From NCBI GenBank assembly GCA_022828595.1, contig JAKGHH010000004.1, positions 85,278,270-85,342,269 of the forward strand: DNA of 64,000 bases, given 5' to 3'. The DNA is from Nelumbo lutea. Taxonomy: Eukaryota; Streptophyta; Magnoliopsida; Proteales; Nelumbonaceae. The translations under genes were made by a program, and so were the position numbers. Below are positions 48,001 to 58,561 of the stretch, one piece after another (within the stretch, counting starts at the first letter, position 1; each line of letters opens with the position of its first letter). The notes beneath the pieces are model-generated. The model was not told the DNA's origin. It did no database searches and saw only the letters and a list, made by a program, of their open reading frames with translations.

Positions 48001-51000
48001 CATTGGAGTCATGATCAAAGGATTTCACCTTACCACCCGTTGGTCGAAAAATCATCACTATGTTCTTGGATTGTACCCTTGTATCTTCTTTTTTGGCTGT
48101 ATTCTTCTCCACTACACCATCGGTGTTCATTGGGTCTTTCTTTTTCTCCTTGGTTGTGCATTCACTCTCATGCCCTTGTTTGAAACAATGAATACAATAT
48201 TTTGGCAAGTCTTCATAGACTATATGTTGCCTAAACCCTCTTTACGAATTCCAATCCAGATTCTCGAAGGATTTTCGTGTAGAAGATCCACTTCCACAAA
48301 AACCCTGGCTGCTGAAGTCCGAATCATATTCAAAGTTTTTGATTATCTTTTATTTGTGGTATTGCTGCTACCTTGTTACTCTTTTGATTTGGTTGGGCTG
48401 TGCTCTCTATCATATTGGAAGAATATAGTAATGATACTTTCTTTTATCATTACTTTGCTGAGCAGATATTTATGGTGTGGTAGCTCTTTTCTACTTTGAA
48501 TTAGAAAGCTTTTTACTCTCTGTTGCCTTTTATGAGAGAGAAAAAATTTAAGGGATTTTCTCTTTTTACTGATAAAAAAATTAAAGGGTTTTGATACACT
48601 TTTTCATGGAGAGTTGCTGTTTGTGAATCATATTGGATTTTTTATAGAATTTCCACTTCAATGGTGTATGTATATGTTGGGATCTGTTCTTATCATCTCT
48701 GACACACATGCTCTTAGCATTTTTTAAAAAATTATGTTCAATTATTGTCTAGTTTTTGGAGGATTTCTCTGAGTTGGTGATCTTTGTCGCTCCTTGTTAT
48801 TCTTATTTGTAGAATATCCTTGAAATTATTGACATTTAATGATGCAGTAGTATTTAATGCATGAAACACAGGAGGATCATGTAACTCCTCAATTAATGAG
48901 AGATTAAAGAGGGTTATTACTTATTAAGAGGCCATTAAATCTTCAAACATAACCTTTCTTGGGGAGATGAAGGGATTTGTATCTGGTCATATTTAGAGGA
49001 AGATTCATAGAGTTTATTGGGGGAATGAAAGGTCATGAGTTACTTCAAATCCATAGTTAAAATTTCTCTAAGCTAATGGTTAGGATTGATTGCTAGGCCT
49101 TGGCTCCTACATTAAATAACCCTCCCCATATAGTGTAAAGGCATCCAAAATTTGAGTTGAAAATTTTCCTTGAGTAGCTTTAGAGCTCTCCTATCTCTTT
49201 CTCCTCTACTCTAGCTTTTGGAGTTGGTGAAGTGAAGCCCAGGGCTTTGTTGAGTGAGTGTGGTTGTCTTGTGATTTCCCTTCTTTCTACCGAATAAGAA
49301 AAAGACACCCCCCAAATAAGAAAAAGAAGCTTTACAGAGTACCACACCCTACAACCCAAAATGCCAAATTAATTAAACACAAAATACTTTCTTTGGAAAT
49401 CCTTTTAACATTGTTGTAAGGTGCTTTTAATTATGTGTTTTAGGCACAGGGGGTCTTTCTGTATTTTTTTCTGTTCTCAGGGACCTCTTTGTAATGTTTA
49501 TTTTTATTAATATAAAAGTGAGTTGACAAATCCAAACTGTAATCAGTCCAATTCTTGATGCAATTTAATGAAGAAAAATTACCAAAGAAGAGAAGAAGAA
49601 AGAAAGAAAGAAAGAAGAGAGAAAGAGTAATGGCCTTAGTTGCCACCCCATTCAGCTATTTATAATAACATCAAAATATAAGATGTCAATTACATTAATG
49701 CCCCTACTGCTTACATAAGCAAATAACTAATAAAACTAAAATTGCTAACAGCAGCCTAACAACAAATATAAAGTGGGAACTAACTAAAAACAGCAGTGGG
49801 GACCACAATAAATAAAATAGCAGCAATATAACAACACTAATTATTGCTCTACATCTCTACACTCCCCCTCAAGTTGGGAATAGATATTTATTATTCCCAA
49901 CTTGCGTAAATCTGTTTCCAACTTAGCCCTTGTAACTGCCTTGGTGAAGAGATCAGCAAGCTGCATATTAGAGGCAATATATGGAAGACACACTTCTTGA
50001 GAGGCAACTCTCTCTATAATAAAGTGTTGATCCACCTCAATATGTTTAGTTCTGTCATGCTGTACCGGATTGTGAGCGATGTTAATAGTAGTCTAATTAT
50101 CACAATATAGCATCAGAGGCTTCTCATAAGCAATTCCCAGTTCCTCAAACAAGGACCTCAATCATAATACTTCAGCCACACCATGTGCCATAGCTCTGTA
50201 TTCTGCTTCAACACTAGAATGTGCTGCAACATTTTGTTTCTTATTCCTCCAAGAGACAAGGTTGCCTCCTACGAAGGCACAATACCCAGAAGTAGACCTC
50301 TTGTCAGCAACACACCAAACCCAATAAGTATTTGTGTAGACTTCTATCTTTACATGACCATTATTTTCCTCTACCTGAACATCTCTTCAGGTAAGCAAGG
50401 ATCCTCTCAATTGTAAGAAGGTGAGTGGTTTTGGGAGAATGCATGTACTGGTTAACTACATTGACTGCATAAGAAATGTCTAGTCAAGCAAGGGAAAGGT
50501 AAAATAGTTTCCCAACCAACCTTTGAAACATAACCTTGTCTTTAAGGGGCTCTCCACCTTTGGTTCTAATCTTGTGGTTTTGTTCAATGGGTGTGTTAAC
50601 TGGTTTAACACCTAGCTTTTCAGTTTCCTCCAGAAGGTCAAGAACATACTTCCTTTGGGAGACAAAAATCCCATGTTTGGACTGGGCTACTTCAATACCC
50701 AAGAAATAATGTAGTTCTCCCAAGTCTTTGACTTCAAATTCTTGGTGAAGTAGTTGTTTAAGAGAGTCAATCTCATGGGTATCACTCCAATATCATCCAC
50801 ATAAGTAGCAAGTAGAGTCTAGGAGGAGTCTGTTTTCTTAATGAAAAGAGTGTAATCTGATTGGGCTTGGGCATAGCCGAATTTTCCAAGAGCTAGTCTA
50901 AATCTATCAAACCATGCTCTTGGTGATTGTTTCAGTCCATATAAGGCTTTATTCAACCGGCAAACCTTCTTCCCTACTTCTATATTGTAGAATCTAGGAG

Positions 51001-54000
51001 GTAACTCCATGTATACCTCCTCTTGCAGATCACCATTGAGGAAGGAATTTTTAACATCCATTTGGAACAATGGCCATGAGAAATTTGCTGTAATGGACAA
51101 CAAAACTTTGATAGTGCTCATCTTGGCTACCGGTGCAAAAGTCTCCAAGTAGTCTATGCCATAAGCCTGTGTAAACCCCTTTGCAACTACTTTGGCCTTA
51201 TACCTCTCAACAGAGCCATCAACATTATGTTTCACTGTAAATACCCATCTACATCCGACCAATTTCTTCCCTTTTGGCTGATTAACTAATTCCCACGTAT
51301 TGTTTTAGAGAAGAGCATCCATTTCTACTTTCATGGCATCCTTCCACTCCGGTATTGACAAGGCTTCTTGCACTGTCATTGGAATGGGAATAGTAGAGAT
51401 AGGTGCTAAAAAGGACTTATAGGATGGAGACAAGGTTCAAAGTATTGATATGATACGAGTTTCGGTCGTATCGTATCGACACTTAGAAATGGCCGAAGCT
51501 CTATTTTTTTTTTTAGTTTTTGTTTTCAAATTTTGGTTTTTTGGGAAGCTTTTAGCATGCTTTTTATTATTAAAAAAATTGGAGGCGTTTCAGACCGTAT
51601 TGTTTTCAAAAGATACGATACGATACGCCCGATACGGGGCATATCGTATCGATACTTTGAACCATGGATGGAGACAAATGGTCATAAGTAAAAAACTAAG
51701 AAATACAATGTGCTATAGATGAAGTACATGCTATAGATGAAGTACAATTGGAAGATTAGGATCATCCAAAGGAGGTGAAGGCTCAGTAATGGGAGGCATC
51801 TCATTAGGCTCAGTGATGGCTCTTATGTAGTAGGATGTGAGGGAGTTGTGGTATCTGGGTCTGGAGTTGCAGAGGAAACTATAGTTGGCCTGGATTGCTG
51901 AGGACTGAAATCAACTTGTCTCCACCACCTATGAAACACCCTCAACTCCTTACACTTATGACAACCCTCCTCATTACACTCCCCTTCAGTGATTGGGACA
52001 GGTAAAGGAATTTCTGATGTGGGTGTGGGTGAACCCATCTCACTACTCTTCCCCTGAGAAGAAACTCTATGATAGTAGGGAACATCTTCAAAGAAGGTCA
52101 CATCCATAGAAACAAACCGTTTCCCAGAAGTAGGTTCATAGCAGCAATTACCCCTTTTGATTTTGTGCATACCCAAGAAATATGCATTTGGAAGCTTTAG
52201 GGTCAAACTTAGAACGATGAGGCCCAAGAATCTAAACAAAACAAGTACATTCAAAGGTTTTAAGGGGAATAGTGAACAAGTCCTTATTGGGATATAAGAG
52301 GCTGAATGGAATTTTCATGTCTAAGACTCGAGAAGGAACCCTGTTGATGAGGTACACGGTTGTATGGATAGCATCCCCCTAGAAACATATAGGAACATTG
52401 GAGTTTAGCATAATGCTTCTAGCTACCTCCAATATATGCCTATTCTTCCTCTTATCAACTCTTTGTTGAGGTGTACGGGGACAAATGCTCTGATGAATGA
52501 CTCCATGGTCAAGGAAATATGAGGCAAAGGGTTTTGCAAAATACTCATTGGCATTATTTGATCTGAAAACTTTGATTTTGACTTCAAACTGGGTTAGGAT
52601 CATTTGATGGAAATTCCAAGTCAGAGTAGGGACCTCATCTCGAGAGTGCATAAGATAAACCCATGAAAAATGAGTATAGTCATCAACAAACACCAAAAAG
52701 TATTGGTACCCCCCATAGCAGTTATATGATATGGTCCCCAAACATCAGTATACACAATTTCAAAAGGAATAGTACTTCTTTTATCGCTCAAAGAATAGGT
52801 TGTTCTACAATGCTTTGCAAGTTCACAACTTTCACATTTTAAACTAGACATCTGGACCGACTCAAATAAACTAGGAAACAAACTCCTTAAAGACTTAAAA
52901 GACAGGTGACCCAACCGATTATAACAAAGCATAATCTGACTCACAGACTGAGAAACAAAAGACCTTCCAATTTCTCTATCTTCCCCATGCAGACACCCTC
53001 TAATTAGGTAGGTTCCATTCGTCTCACGGCCAATCCCAATCACCTTCCTTATCTCCAGATCTTGGATAATACATGGATCAGGAAAAAAAGTACTGAACAA
53101 TTTTGATTTTTAGTGAAACTAAGGATAAGGAGATGACAACCGATAATCTAATGTTTCCCTTCCCAGAGATGGGAACAAGGGATCCATCAACAATGGATAC
53201 TCTATCTTTGCCAGAGGATAAGCAATAAGTAGTGAACAAAGAAGATAAGCCTATCATGTGGTCAAATGCACCTGAATCTATGACCCAATAAGGTCCATTG
53301 TTACCTGGGCCTGAAACATGATATGCTGATGCCCGTGTACTTGAATGAGCAAATGTCGAAGTAGGAGTAGCAGATGTAATTAGTGGCTGAGATGAGGGGG
53401 ATGAATTACCAATTTCACTTTCTAACTGAGTCAGAGTAGCTCAGACAATGGCTAAAGTGTCTAAGGATGTGGCTCTTGTGCTGGAAGAGGATGCACCATC
53501 AGTAGTAATAGCCACTTTGGCATTCCCCTTTTTATTTCTGAGCTATGTTGGCATTAAATGTGGATATAACTTCCAACAAGAGTCCTTGGTGTGCTTTGGC
53601 TTCTTATAGTGGTCACAAACTAAATTCTTCTTATCCTCTTTCTTTATGTCCCTTTCCTTGTCACCCCCAAATTTTGGTTTCATGGCTGCCAGGGCTGATT
53701 CCATAAGCTGAAACTGCAACATAACCTTTCTCCTAGTTTCCTCACTATGCACTAGAGAATAGCTTGAGATAAGGTCACACTCTCCCTTTGTGAGCAGTTG
53801 TCTCACAATATCATACTTTGAATTCAGTCCAGCTAGGAATTCAAAAACCTATTGGTCTTAACCTGTTTTCTATAGGTTTTTGCATTATTTTGACTTTCCC
53901 ACTCAATAGTTTCTAGATGATCAATTTCATGCCATAAAGATTTCAAAGTATTGAAATAAACTGAAACTGGCTTCTCCCCTTGTTTGAGATTATTTACTTC

Positions 54001-56825
54001 ACATTTTAATTCATAGGCCCTATCAACATTGAGTGGCTGAGAGTAGGTTTCCTTCATCATTTCCCAAATTTCCTTAGCTGCTTTTGCCCACAAATAATTG
54101 TGGCTAATATGAGGCTGCATAGAGTTACACAGCCAAGTCATGACCAAATAGTTCTCTTGAACCCATTTGGCATATGAAGGGCCTTTCTTGGCTGGTTTCT
54201 TTACATCTCCATTCACATAACCTAACTTCTCTCTGCCCCCAATTGCCATCATGGCTGACTGAGCCCATTCCAAGTAATTAGAACCATCAAATTTAATAGT
54301 AGTAATTTGAAAATTGTTTTCTCCCATGTTTCCAGCCCCCAAAACACCTTCCCCTTGAGTCTTAAACTCAGCTCCTGCCAAATTTCAAAAACTCTCCACT
54401 TTCTGGAGTATTTCTGGGTGGAAATTGATTCTTCAGAATGTGTTCTGTGTGACAGGGCGGATGAATCTGTTGATCACCTGTTATTACATTGAAAATTCTC
54501 TTCTATCATCTGGTTGACAGGGTACAGCTTGTTTGCCTTCAAGGGTTGTTACTCGGTGTTGGTGGAGAGTTTCTTGAAAGAGTGGCATCTACAAGGTCTG
54601 AACAAAAGAGGAAAGGCCGTTTGGAAAATGATTCTTGGAGTAGTGTGGTGGACATTATGGCAGGAAAGGAACTCTAGAATCTTTCAGAACAAAGGCAGCC
54701 AGGTGGAGGATGTATGGAAAAAAATTGTGGGAAAACTGTTTTCTTGGTCATCAGCTCAGTTTAACTTAAACAGTTCAGATTACAGTTCCCTTTTTGATTA
54801 TGTAAATCTTTTTGTAATTGCTGATGGGATGGTGGCTTAGTTATTTTATATGTTCGTTACAGCCTCTAGCTGTACAGGGTATTTTATTTCTCTTAATGAA
54901 AATCTTACTTTGTCTCTTCTTAAATAAAAAAAAATCTTGGTGGGTGTATGTATGCATGCATTTGCATTTATGACCTTAAAACTGATAGCATCCCTAATGA
55001 CTAAATTGTTATTTTATGTTATTACATATTCATAGTTGGCAAGCTATATATGGAGCATGGCCAATGAAACCATGGGATTCTAGGTTAAGGAATTTTAATT
55101 TAAACCATGCAATTTTTCTGATCCATGTTTTACTGTTTTTTATTCTCCGAGGCCTAGTTGGATGCATGGATTCATAAGAAAATTTTCCTTTGAGTAGTCG
55201 ATCAAGACTAAAATCTGTCTTGAATTTAAAAGAAAAACAGATGCAAAAATTGAAGAGGAGAAGAAGAGAGGAGAAGAAGAGAAGAAGCACACGAAGAGAA
55301 TTTCAGAAAAGAGAGAGGGAAGGTCTTAACATCTGCCGATCCACTCTTAATATTTATATAAATGTTGATTAGTTGTAAAAGGGCTGAATTGCCCTTATTG
55401 CTTACATGGCAAATAGAATAAAAGATAACTAATAATAAAGCTGAAATAACTACCAACTAACACTGTCATAACTAACTGAAATAATGCTGCCGTACGAATA
55501 CAGTGGGGTCCACATCAGTCTTCTCTACACTTTGCTAATGACTCACTGATGTTGTTTTAAATAATTTGGTACCTGGGATTTGTTGTGCTTTGCTTCTTCA
55601 GTATTTCTTTTGGTTGCCATGAATTTTTGTTTTTTTTTTCTTGGGAGGAGGGTTATCCTGTTTAACAATCACTGATCAAGTAGAATTATTCTTATCTATT
55701 TTTTCTTATTCTACCTCATTCTGCCTTTATGCTTGTGCACATTATTGGCTTAAAATCTGGAACAGGGCAGGGCTACAGTGTTGTGCTTCCGGAGAAATTA
55801 CAAACAGGAAAGTGGAACGTATATAGGTAGGCTGGTGCCTTTTTTACCCCAACTGCCTCTAACTAGTTTGTCAAAATTGTTTAAGATACAATTATTGGAT
55901 GGCAGATCTGCACAATCTCCTTTGATGCTTGTGAATAGATTTCCAGATCATCCTCAAATTGGAACTCTGCATGACAACTTTGTGTAAGTATGCGTCCCTT
56001 CTATTCTCCACTAGTCCTCTAGCTTTAAGTACCCAATCGTATCATTTATGTCATCTGAAAGACTTAAATGGCTTATCTGGAAGCTTATGTCTTTCCTCTA
56101 ATGTTATGAATTTAGGCATGCAGTTGAGACTTTTCATGATCACAAGTATTTGGGTACACGAATTAGGGTGGATGGAACAGTTGGGGAGTAAGTTATTTAC
56201 AATATTAAACTGCAAATTGCAATTTCATTTTCATTCCCTTATTTACTTATATTAATCCTCTAAACTCAAAGGTATAAATGGATCACATATGGAGGAGCAG
56301 GTACTTACCGGTCAGCGATAGGTTCTGGTCTGATGTACCATGGAATACCAAAAGTGAGTTTTCATCTTCAGATAATCTTGTTTATCATTGCCATTTGTTT
56401 TTATTTTTTTGTTTCTTTGTGAATCTTAAAATTGTTTTCAATATCTGGTTGCGTATCTAAAGTTGTAGGTCCATAATCTTCACCGAAAATCCAATTTTTC
56501 TTTTTGTGCTTTAATTTTTTGGGTGCAGGGATCTTGTATTGGACTATATTTTATCAACAGACCTGAGTGGCTGATTGCTGATCATGCCTGCTCCGCATAT
56601 TCTTACATCTCTGTTCCTTTGTATGACACTCTCGGTGGGTTCTTGTCGGTTCAATGAGCTATAAATGGATTCATTCCTAGTTTGCCTATGCCCGCAGGGT
56701 AGTTAAAATTTCTTTTTCTTTTTTCTTTTTTGTTTTCTTCCCGTGCAGGCCCAGATGCTGTCAAGTATGTTGTGAACCATGCTGGTGTACAAGCAATATT
56801 TTGTGTCCAACAGACACTAAACATT
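45038..56825 (+). CDS. LACS6: Peroxisomal long-chain acyl-CoA synthetase, 5' seven exons (gene continues past window)
   Basis: Seven exons with GT-AG introns and matching phases: 45038-45152, 55766-55826, 55906-55983, 56116-56187, 56272-56353, 56529-56634, 56749-56825 (591 nt, 197 codons). The protein activates fatty acids to acyl-CoA for peroxisomal beta-oxidation. Exon 1 starts MESSSHRRLKALQSHL and holds a PTS2 import signal (R8-L9-x5-H15-L16). Later blocks are family hallmarks: YSVVLPEKL, NRFPDHPQIGTLHDNF, HKYLGTRIRVDGTVG, YGGAGTYRSAIGSG, GLYFINRPEWLIADHACSAY, VPLYDTLGPDAVKYVVNHA. The ATP/AMP-binding core (TSGTTGTPKG type) lies downstream and is outside the window. The PTS2 and sequence favour LACS6 over LACS7. 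Intron 1 is 10.6 kb and full of transposons; intron 7 exceeds 7 kb. No stop or frameshift interrupts these exons, so the gene looks functional. Confidence 0.88.
45383..45397 (+). repeat. G15 homopolymer
   Basis: Fifteen consecutive G residues in intron 1, unusual in such AT-rich DNA. The length is prone to sequencing error. Confidence 0.8.
45906..46088. mobile_element. hAT-type MITE copy A, 183 bp, perfect 8-bp target duplication
   Basis: It begins CAAGGTTCAAAGTATCG and ends CGATACTTTGAACCATG. GAGGCTAC flanks it on both sides (45898-45905 and 46089-46096). Compared with copies B and C it lacks about 65 bp left of centre. A second small hairpin, GTATCGTTTTC/AAAAGATAC, lies inside. Confidence 0.85.
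46572..46824. mobile_element. hAT-type MITE copy B, 253 bp, perfect 8-bp target duplication
   Basis: It has the same termini as copy A. CATATATC flanks it (46564-46571 and 46825-46832). It is the longest copy and carries GAAGCTTTTAGCATGCTTTTTA and GGGGGTCCGAAAC segments, split here to keep them short. Confidence 0.85.
47858..48350 (-). pseudogene. LINE ORF1 (gag-like) fragment with CCHC knuckle
   Basis: On the minus strand, ARVFVEVDLL and RIWIGI are followed by HIVYEDLPKYCIHCFKQGHE. This is the usual order of the DUF4283-type nucleic-acid-binding domain and zinc knuckle in plant L1 ORF1 proteins. The first part (48350 to about 48245) and the rest (to 47858) are in different frames, so there is a frameshift at about 48240. 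The C-x2-C...H part of the knuckle is present. It is a 5'- and 3'-truncated, inactive piece lying antisense in LACS intron 1. Confidence 0.7.
49519..49861 (-). repeat. 3' LTR of copia element 1, about 343 bp
   Basis: On the minus strand it starts TGTAGAGATG next to the polypurine tract. The far end (plus-strand TGAGTTGACAAATCC) was placed by comparison with the related solo LTR at 55191-55529. It contains a GAAA/GAAG-rich stretch. Confidence 0.6.
49841..54380 (-). pseudogene. Copia 1 gag-pol remnant
   Basis: Read from the right: a gag domain (about 54380-53833, with FDGSNYLEWAQSAM) and a degenerate zinc knuckle near 53625 whose second Cys is Tyr. Next comes an aspartic protease site at about 53285 (WVIDSGAFDHM), then a GAG-pre-integrase segment (HLSFKSLRSLFPSLFE). 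The integrase core follows (52741-52379, with VDDYTHFSWVY). Reverse transcriptase begins at 51262 (WVFTVKHNVDGS, YGLKQSPRAWF), with YVDD after a stop near 50800. The RNase H end is at 50035-49841 (LADLFTKAV). Several stops and frameshifts make it inactive. The gag start codon is lost at the LINE junction. Confidence 0.85.
51431..51666. mobile_element. hAT-type MITE copy C nested in copia 1, 236 bp
   Basis: It begins CAAGGTTCAAAGTATTG and ends CGATACTTTGAACCATG. GATGGAGA flanks it on both sides (51423-51430 and 51667-51674). It lacks the GGGGGTCCGAAAC segment of copy B. Its position shows that the family moved after copia 1 had landed. Confidence 0.85.
54381..54933 (+). mobile_element. LINE 3' fragment (zf-RVT and C-terminal ORF2)
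   Basis: On the plus strand CVLCDRADESVDHLLLH is the zinc-binding domain at the end of plant L1 ORF2. After a stop, a typical tail follows (VVWWTLWQERNSRIFQNK), ending at a stop at 54840. AATGAAAATC and an A-run (54926-54933) mark the 3' end. The 5' end meets the copia gag exactly, so this is either a truncated insertion or a deletion junction. Confidence 0.75.
55191..55529 (-). repeat. Solo LTR related to copia 1, about 339 bp
   Basis: It shares its layout with 49519-49861: TGAGT start, a GAAGAGGAGAAG tract, TATTTAT, a GCCC...ATTGCTTACAT block, an AACTAAT...ACTAAC block, a GTGGGG.CCACA block and a CTCTACA end. No internal coding region or primer-binding site adjoins it. CTTTG occurs at 55188-55192 and 55530-55534, but the left copy overlaps the terminal TG, so the target duplication is uncertain. 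It could instead be a displaced 5' LTR of copia 1. Confidence 0.5.
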
Positions 56826-57300
56826 GTGAGTTTGTTCCTGGTTTCTTTCACAATTTAACACTCTAACTAATCCCTATAAGTTAGTCAAGTACATCTTCTT
56901 TGGTCATCCCACACCATGAATGCTTGTACATTTTTTTGAATACTGGTGAGCTAGAACTTTTTTTTTTTTTGATAAATGGTGAGCTAGCACGTTATATGCT
57001 AATATTTAATATTAGTGGGCTATGAAAATCTGATCCTAACTTAAGTAATCATCTTCTTAATTTTTTTTGTGATCTATATGGTAGATTTTATTGCTCTTTT
57101 GGAGGATTCTATCTTGAAAATCATCCCAGAAATCATATGTTAATTTTATGATCCTTTTGTCTAGACAAATGAATTGATTTGTCAGTACTTACGAGTTTCA
57201 TGGTCTAACAAGTGTTCTGTTATATAACAAATCATAAGTGGGCCTTAAAACATGAAAAACCTTGTAATAATCAATTTAAACCATTTAATGATTTGACCAA

Positions 57301-58288
57301 CAGGGGGATCCCTTGTCTCTCCTACTTTTATTTGTGTGATGGAAGTTTTCGGGAAATTGACATTGAGAGCAGTATCGGGTGTTTTTTTGGAAGGTATTAC
57401 AGTGGGTGAGAATAACTTGGAGATTCCCTTGTTACAGGTTGCTGATGATTTAGTATTCTTTAATTTTACCAAGACAAAGGAAGGGGATGTTGAAATGGAG
57501 GAGACTGGGAAGTTTATGGCTGCAGGGAAGTGGAAAAGGCCTTTACAGGTTGAAGCTAAAAGTTTGCTCTTTGAAAAATGTAGGAGTTGGTCTTTAATGA
57601 TCAGGGATGAGAGGAAAGCTACAATCTTCCTAGTCATAGAAGCCACACAATGGTTGAAGGGTTTTGTTGATGGTGCAATGCTTTCTATTAGAACAAGGGT
57701 GGAAAAGTTCTTTGAGTATACCGAATAGAAGGTATGAGATGGTGCTGCGGTGGAATAGGAAAGGGTGGTATGTGACAGTCACAGAGATCTTTGAAGATAA
57801 AAGGCAAATGGTTTGCCTGTCGGTAGGAATGGAAACAGGGCAGGGCGGGGCTGGGTTTCCCATGCCTTGTCCCCGACCGCGAACTCAAAAGGGGTTAAAG
57901 GGCTAAAAGTCCCAACCCCATCCTTTTCCCCGTAGGGAATAGGGATCCCCGAATTTACCCCGTCTTGCTCCAGTCCTACGTGCAAATTGATTTTTTTTTT
58001 AATTTTTTTTGAAGCCTACTTAGAACTATTTTATATATAATATAATATAATATAATATAAAGATACACACTTTTTAGTCAGACTGGTTTAGGGCCTAGGT
58101 TGGGACGGGGTAGACAATGGTTCTTCCATGTTGGAGTTTTTCAGAAACCATCTTCCAGCCATCCTTCCCTTCCGGTAGTGTTGGTGAGGTAACATAGAAG
58201 AACTAGTGTCCGATAGAAATCTTTGGTAGGGTGTCTATAAGGAGGTGGTGGAGAGTTATTAGAGGCTCCACAAGAATAATCTGGAAAA
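57301..58288 (+). pseudogene. LINE remnant with reverse transcriptase motif, in LACS intron 7
   Basis: QGDPLS at 57301 begins a reverse-transcriptase box; after a frameshift near 57337 it continues as VMEVFGKL and VADDLVFF. The last is the catalytic FADD box with its first residue changed. From about 57480 the frame continues as LINE ORF1-like sequence (EAKSLLFEKCRSW, RWNRKGWYVTVTEI). A G-rich MITE remnant (about 57820-58110) interrupts it. The copia 2 element at 58294 interrupts whatever follows. Confidence 0.55.
57820..58115. mobile_element. Remnant of a GGGGCGGGG-type hAT MITE
   Basis: TAGGAATGGAAACAGGGCAG and CCCCGTAGGGAATAGGGATC recall the element at 1726-1978. TATAATATAATATAATATAA lies near 58035. 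Right end and target duplication are not clear. Confidence 0.35.
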
Positions 58289-58293
58289 GGGAG

Positions 58294-58554
58294 TATGAGA
58301 ATTTGAGAGAAGAAATGAATTGATTGTATTGTCTTGGAAGGAGCATATACACAACTTTATATAGAATTACAGAGCTAACTTACATGGTGATAAAATAGGA
58401 AACTAGCTTTTCCTAGAAAACTAATTTTTATATCTGTGGGATTCTCCAATTAATATCCCATGATTCTAGGAAACTAACTTATGTATGTTTCCTAAACTGA
58501 TGGACCTAAAATTATGGAGAATCAATAAGAGAGTCAATCTTCTACTTTCCAACA
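58294..58554 (-). repeat. 3' LTR of copia 2
   Basis: On the minus strand it begins TGTTGGAAAG. Its far end reads plus-strand TATGAGAA where the other LTR has TGTGAGAA, so the terminal CA is mutated here. Confidence 0.92.
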
Positions 58555-58561
58555 CTCCCCC

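Larger units (their letters stand above)
49519..54380 (-). mobile_element. Copia element 1, 5'-truncated and decayed
   Basis: A Ty1/copia element antisense to the LACS gene. It retains gag to RNase H and one LTR (49519-49861) but no 5' LTR. It stops where a LINE fragment starts at 54381. A hAT MITE (51431-51666) interrupts it between the integrase and reverse transcriptase parts. The polypurine tract (minus-strand TTGAGGGGGAG) lies next to the LTR. Confidence 0.85.
45153..55765 (+). other. Intron 1 of the LACS6-like gene, 10.6 kb
   Basis: It opens GTAACT after exon 1 and closes TGGAACAG before exon 2. It holds three copies of one hAT MITE, LINE pieces in both orientations, a broken antisense copia element and a solo LTR. 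Stretches between the named elements (45153-45905, 48351-49518, 54934-55190) show nothing recognisable apart from the G-run at 45383. Confidence 0.8.

Noticed and set aside
45906..51666. Repeated palindromic units resembling a CRISPR array
   Set aside because: Three copies kilobases apart with transposon target duplications in a plant intron; not an array.
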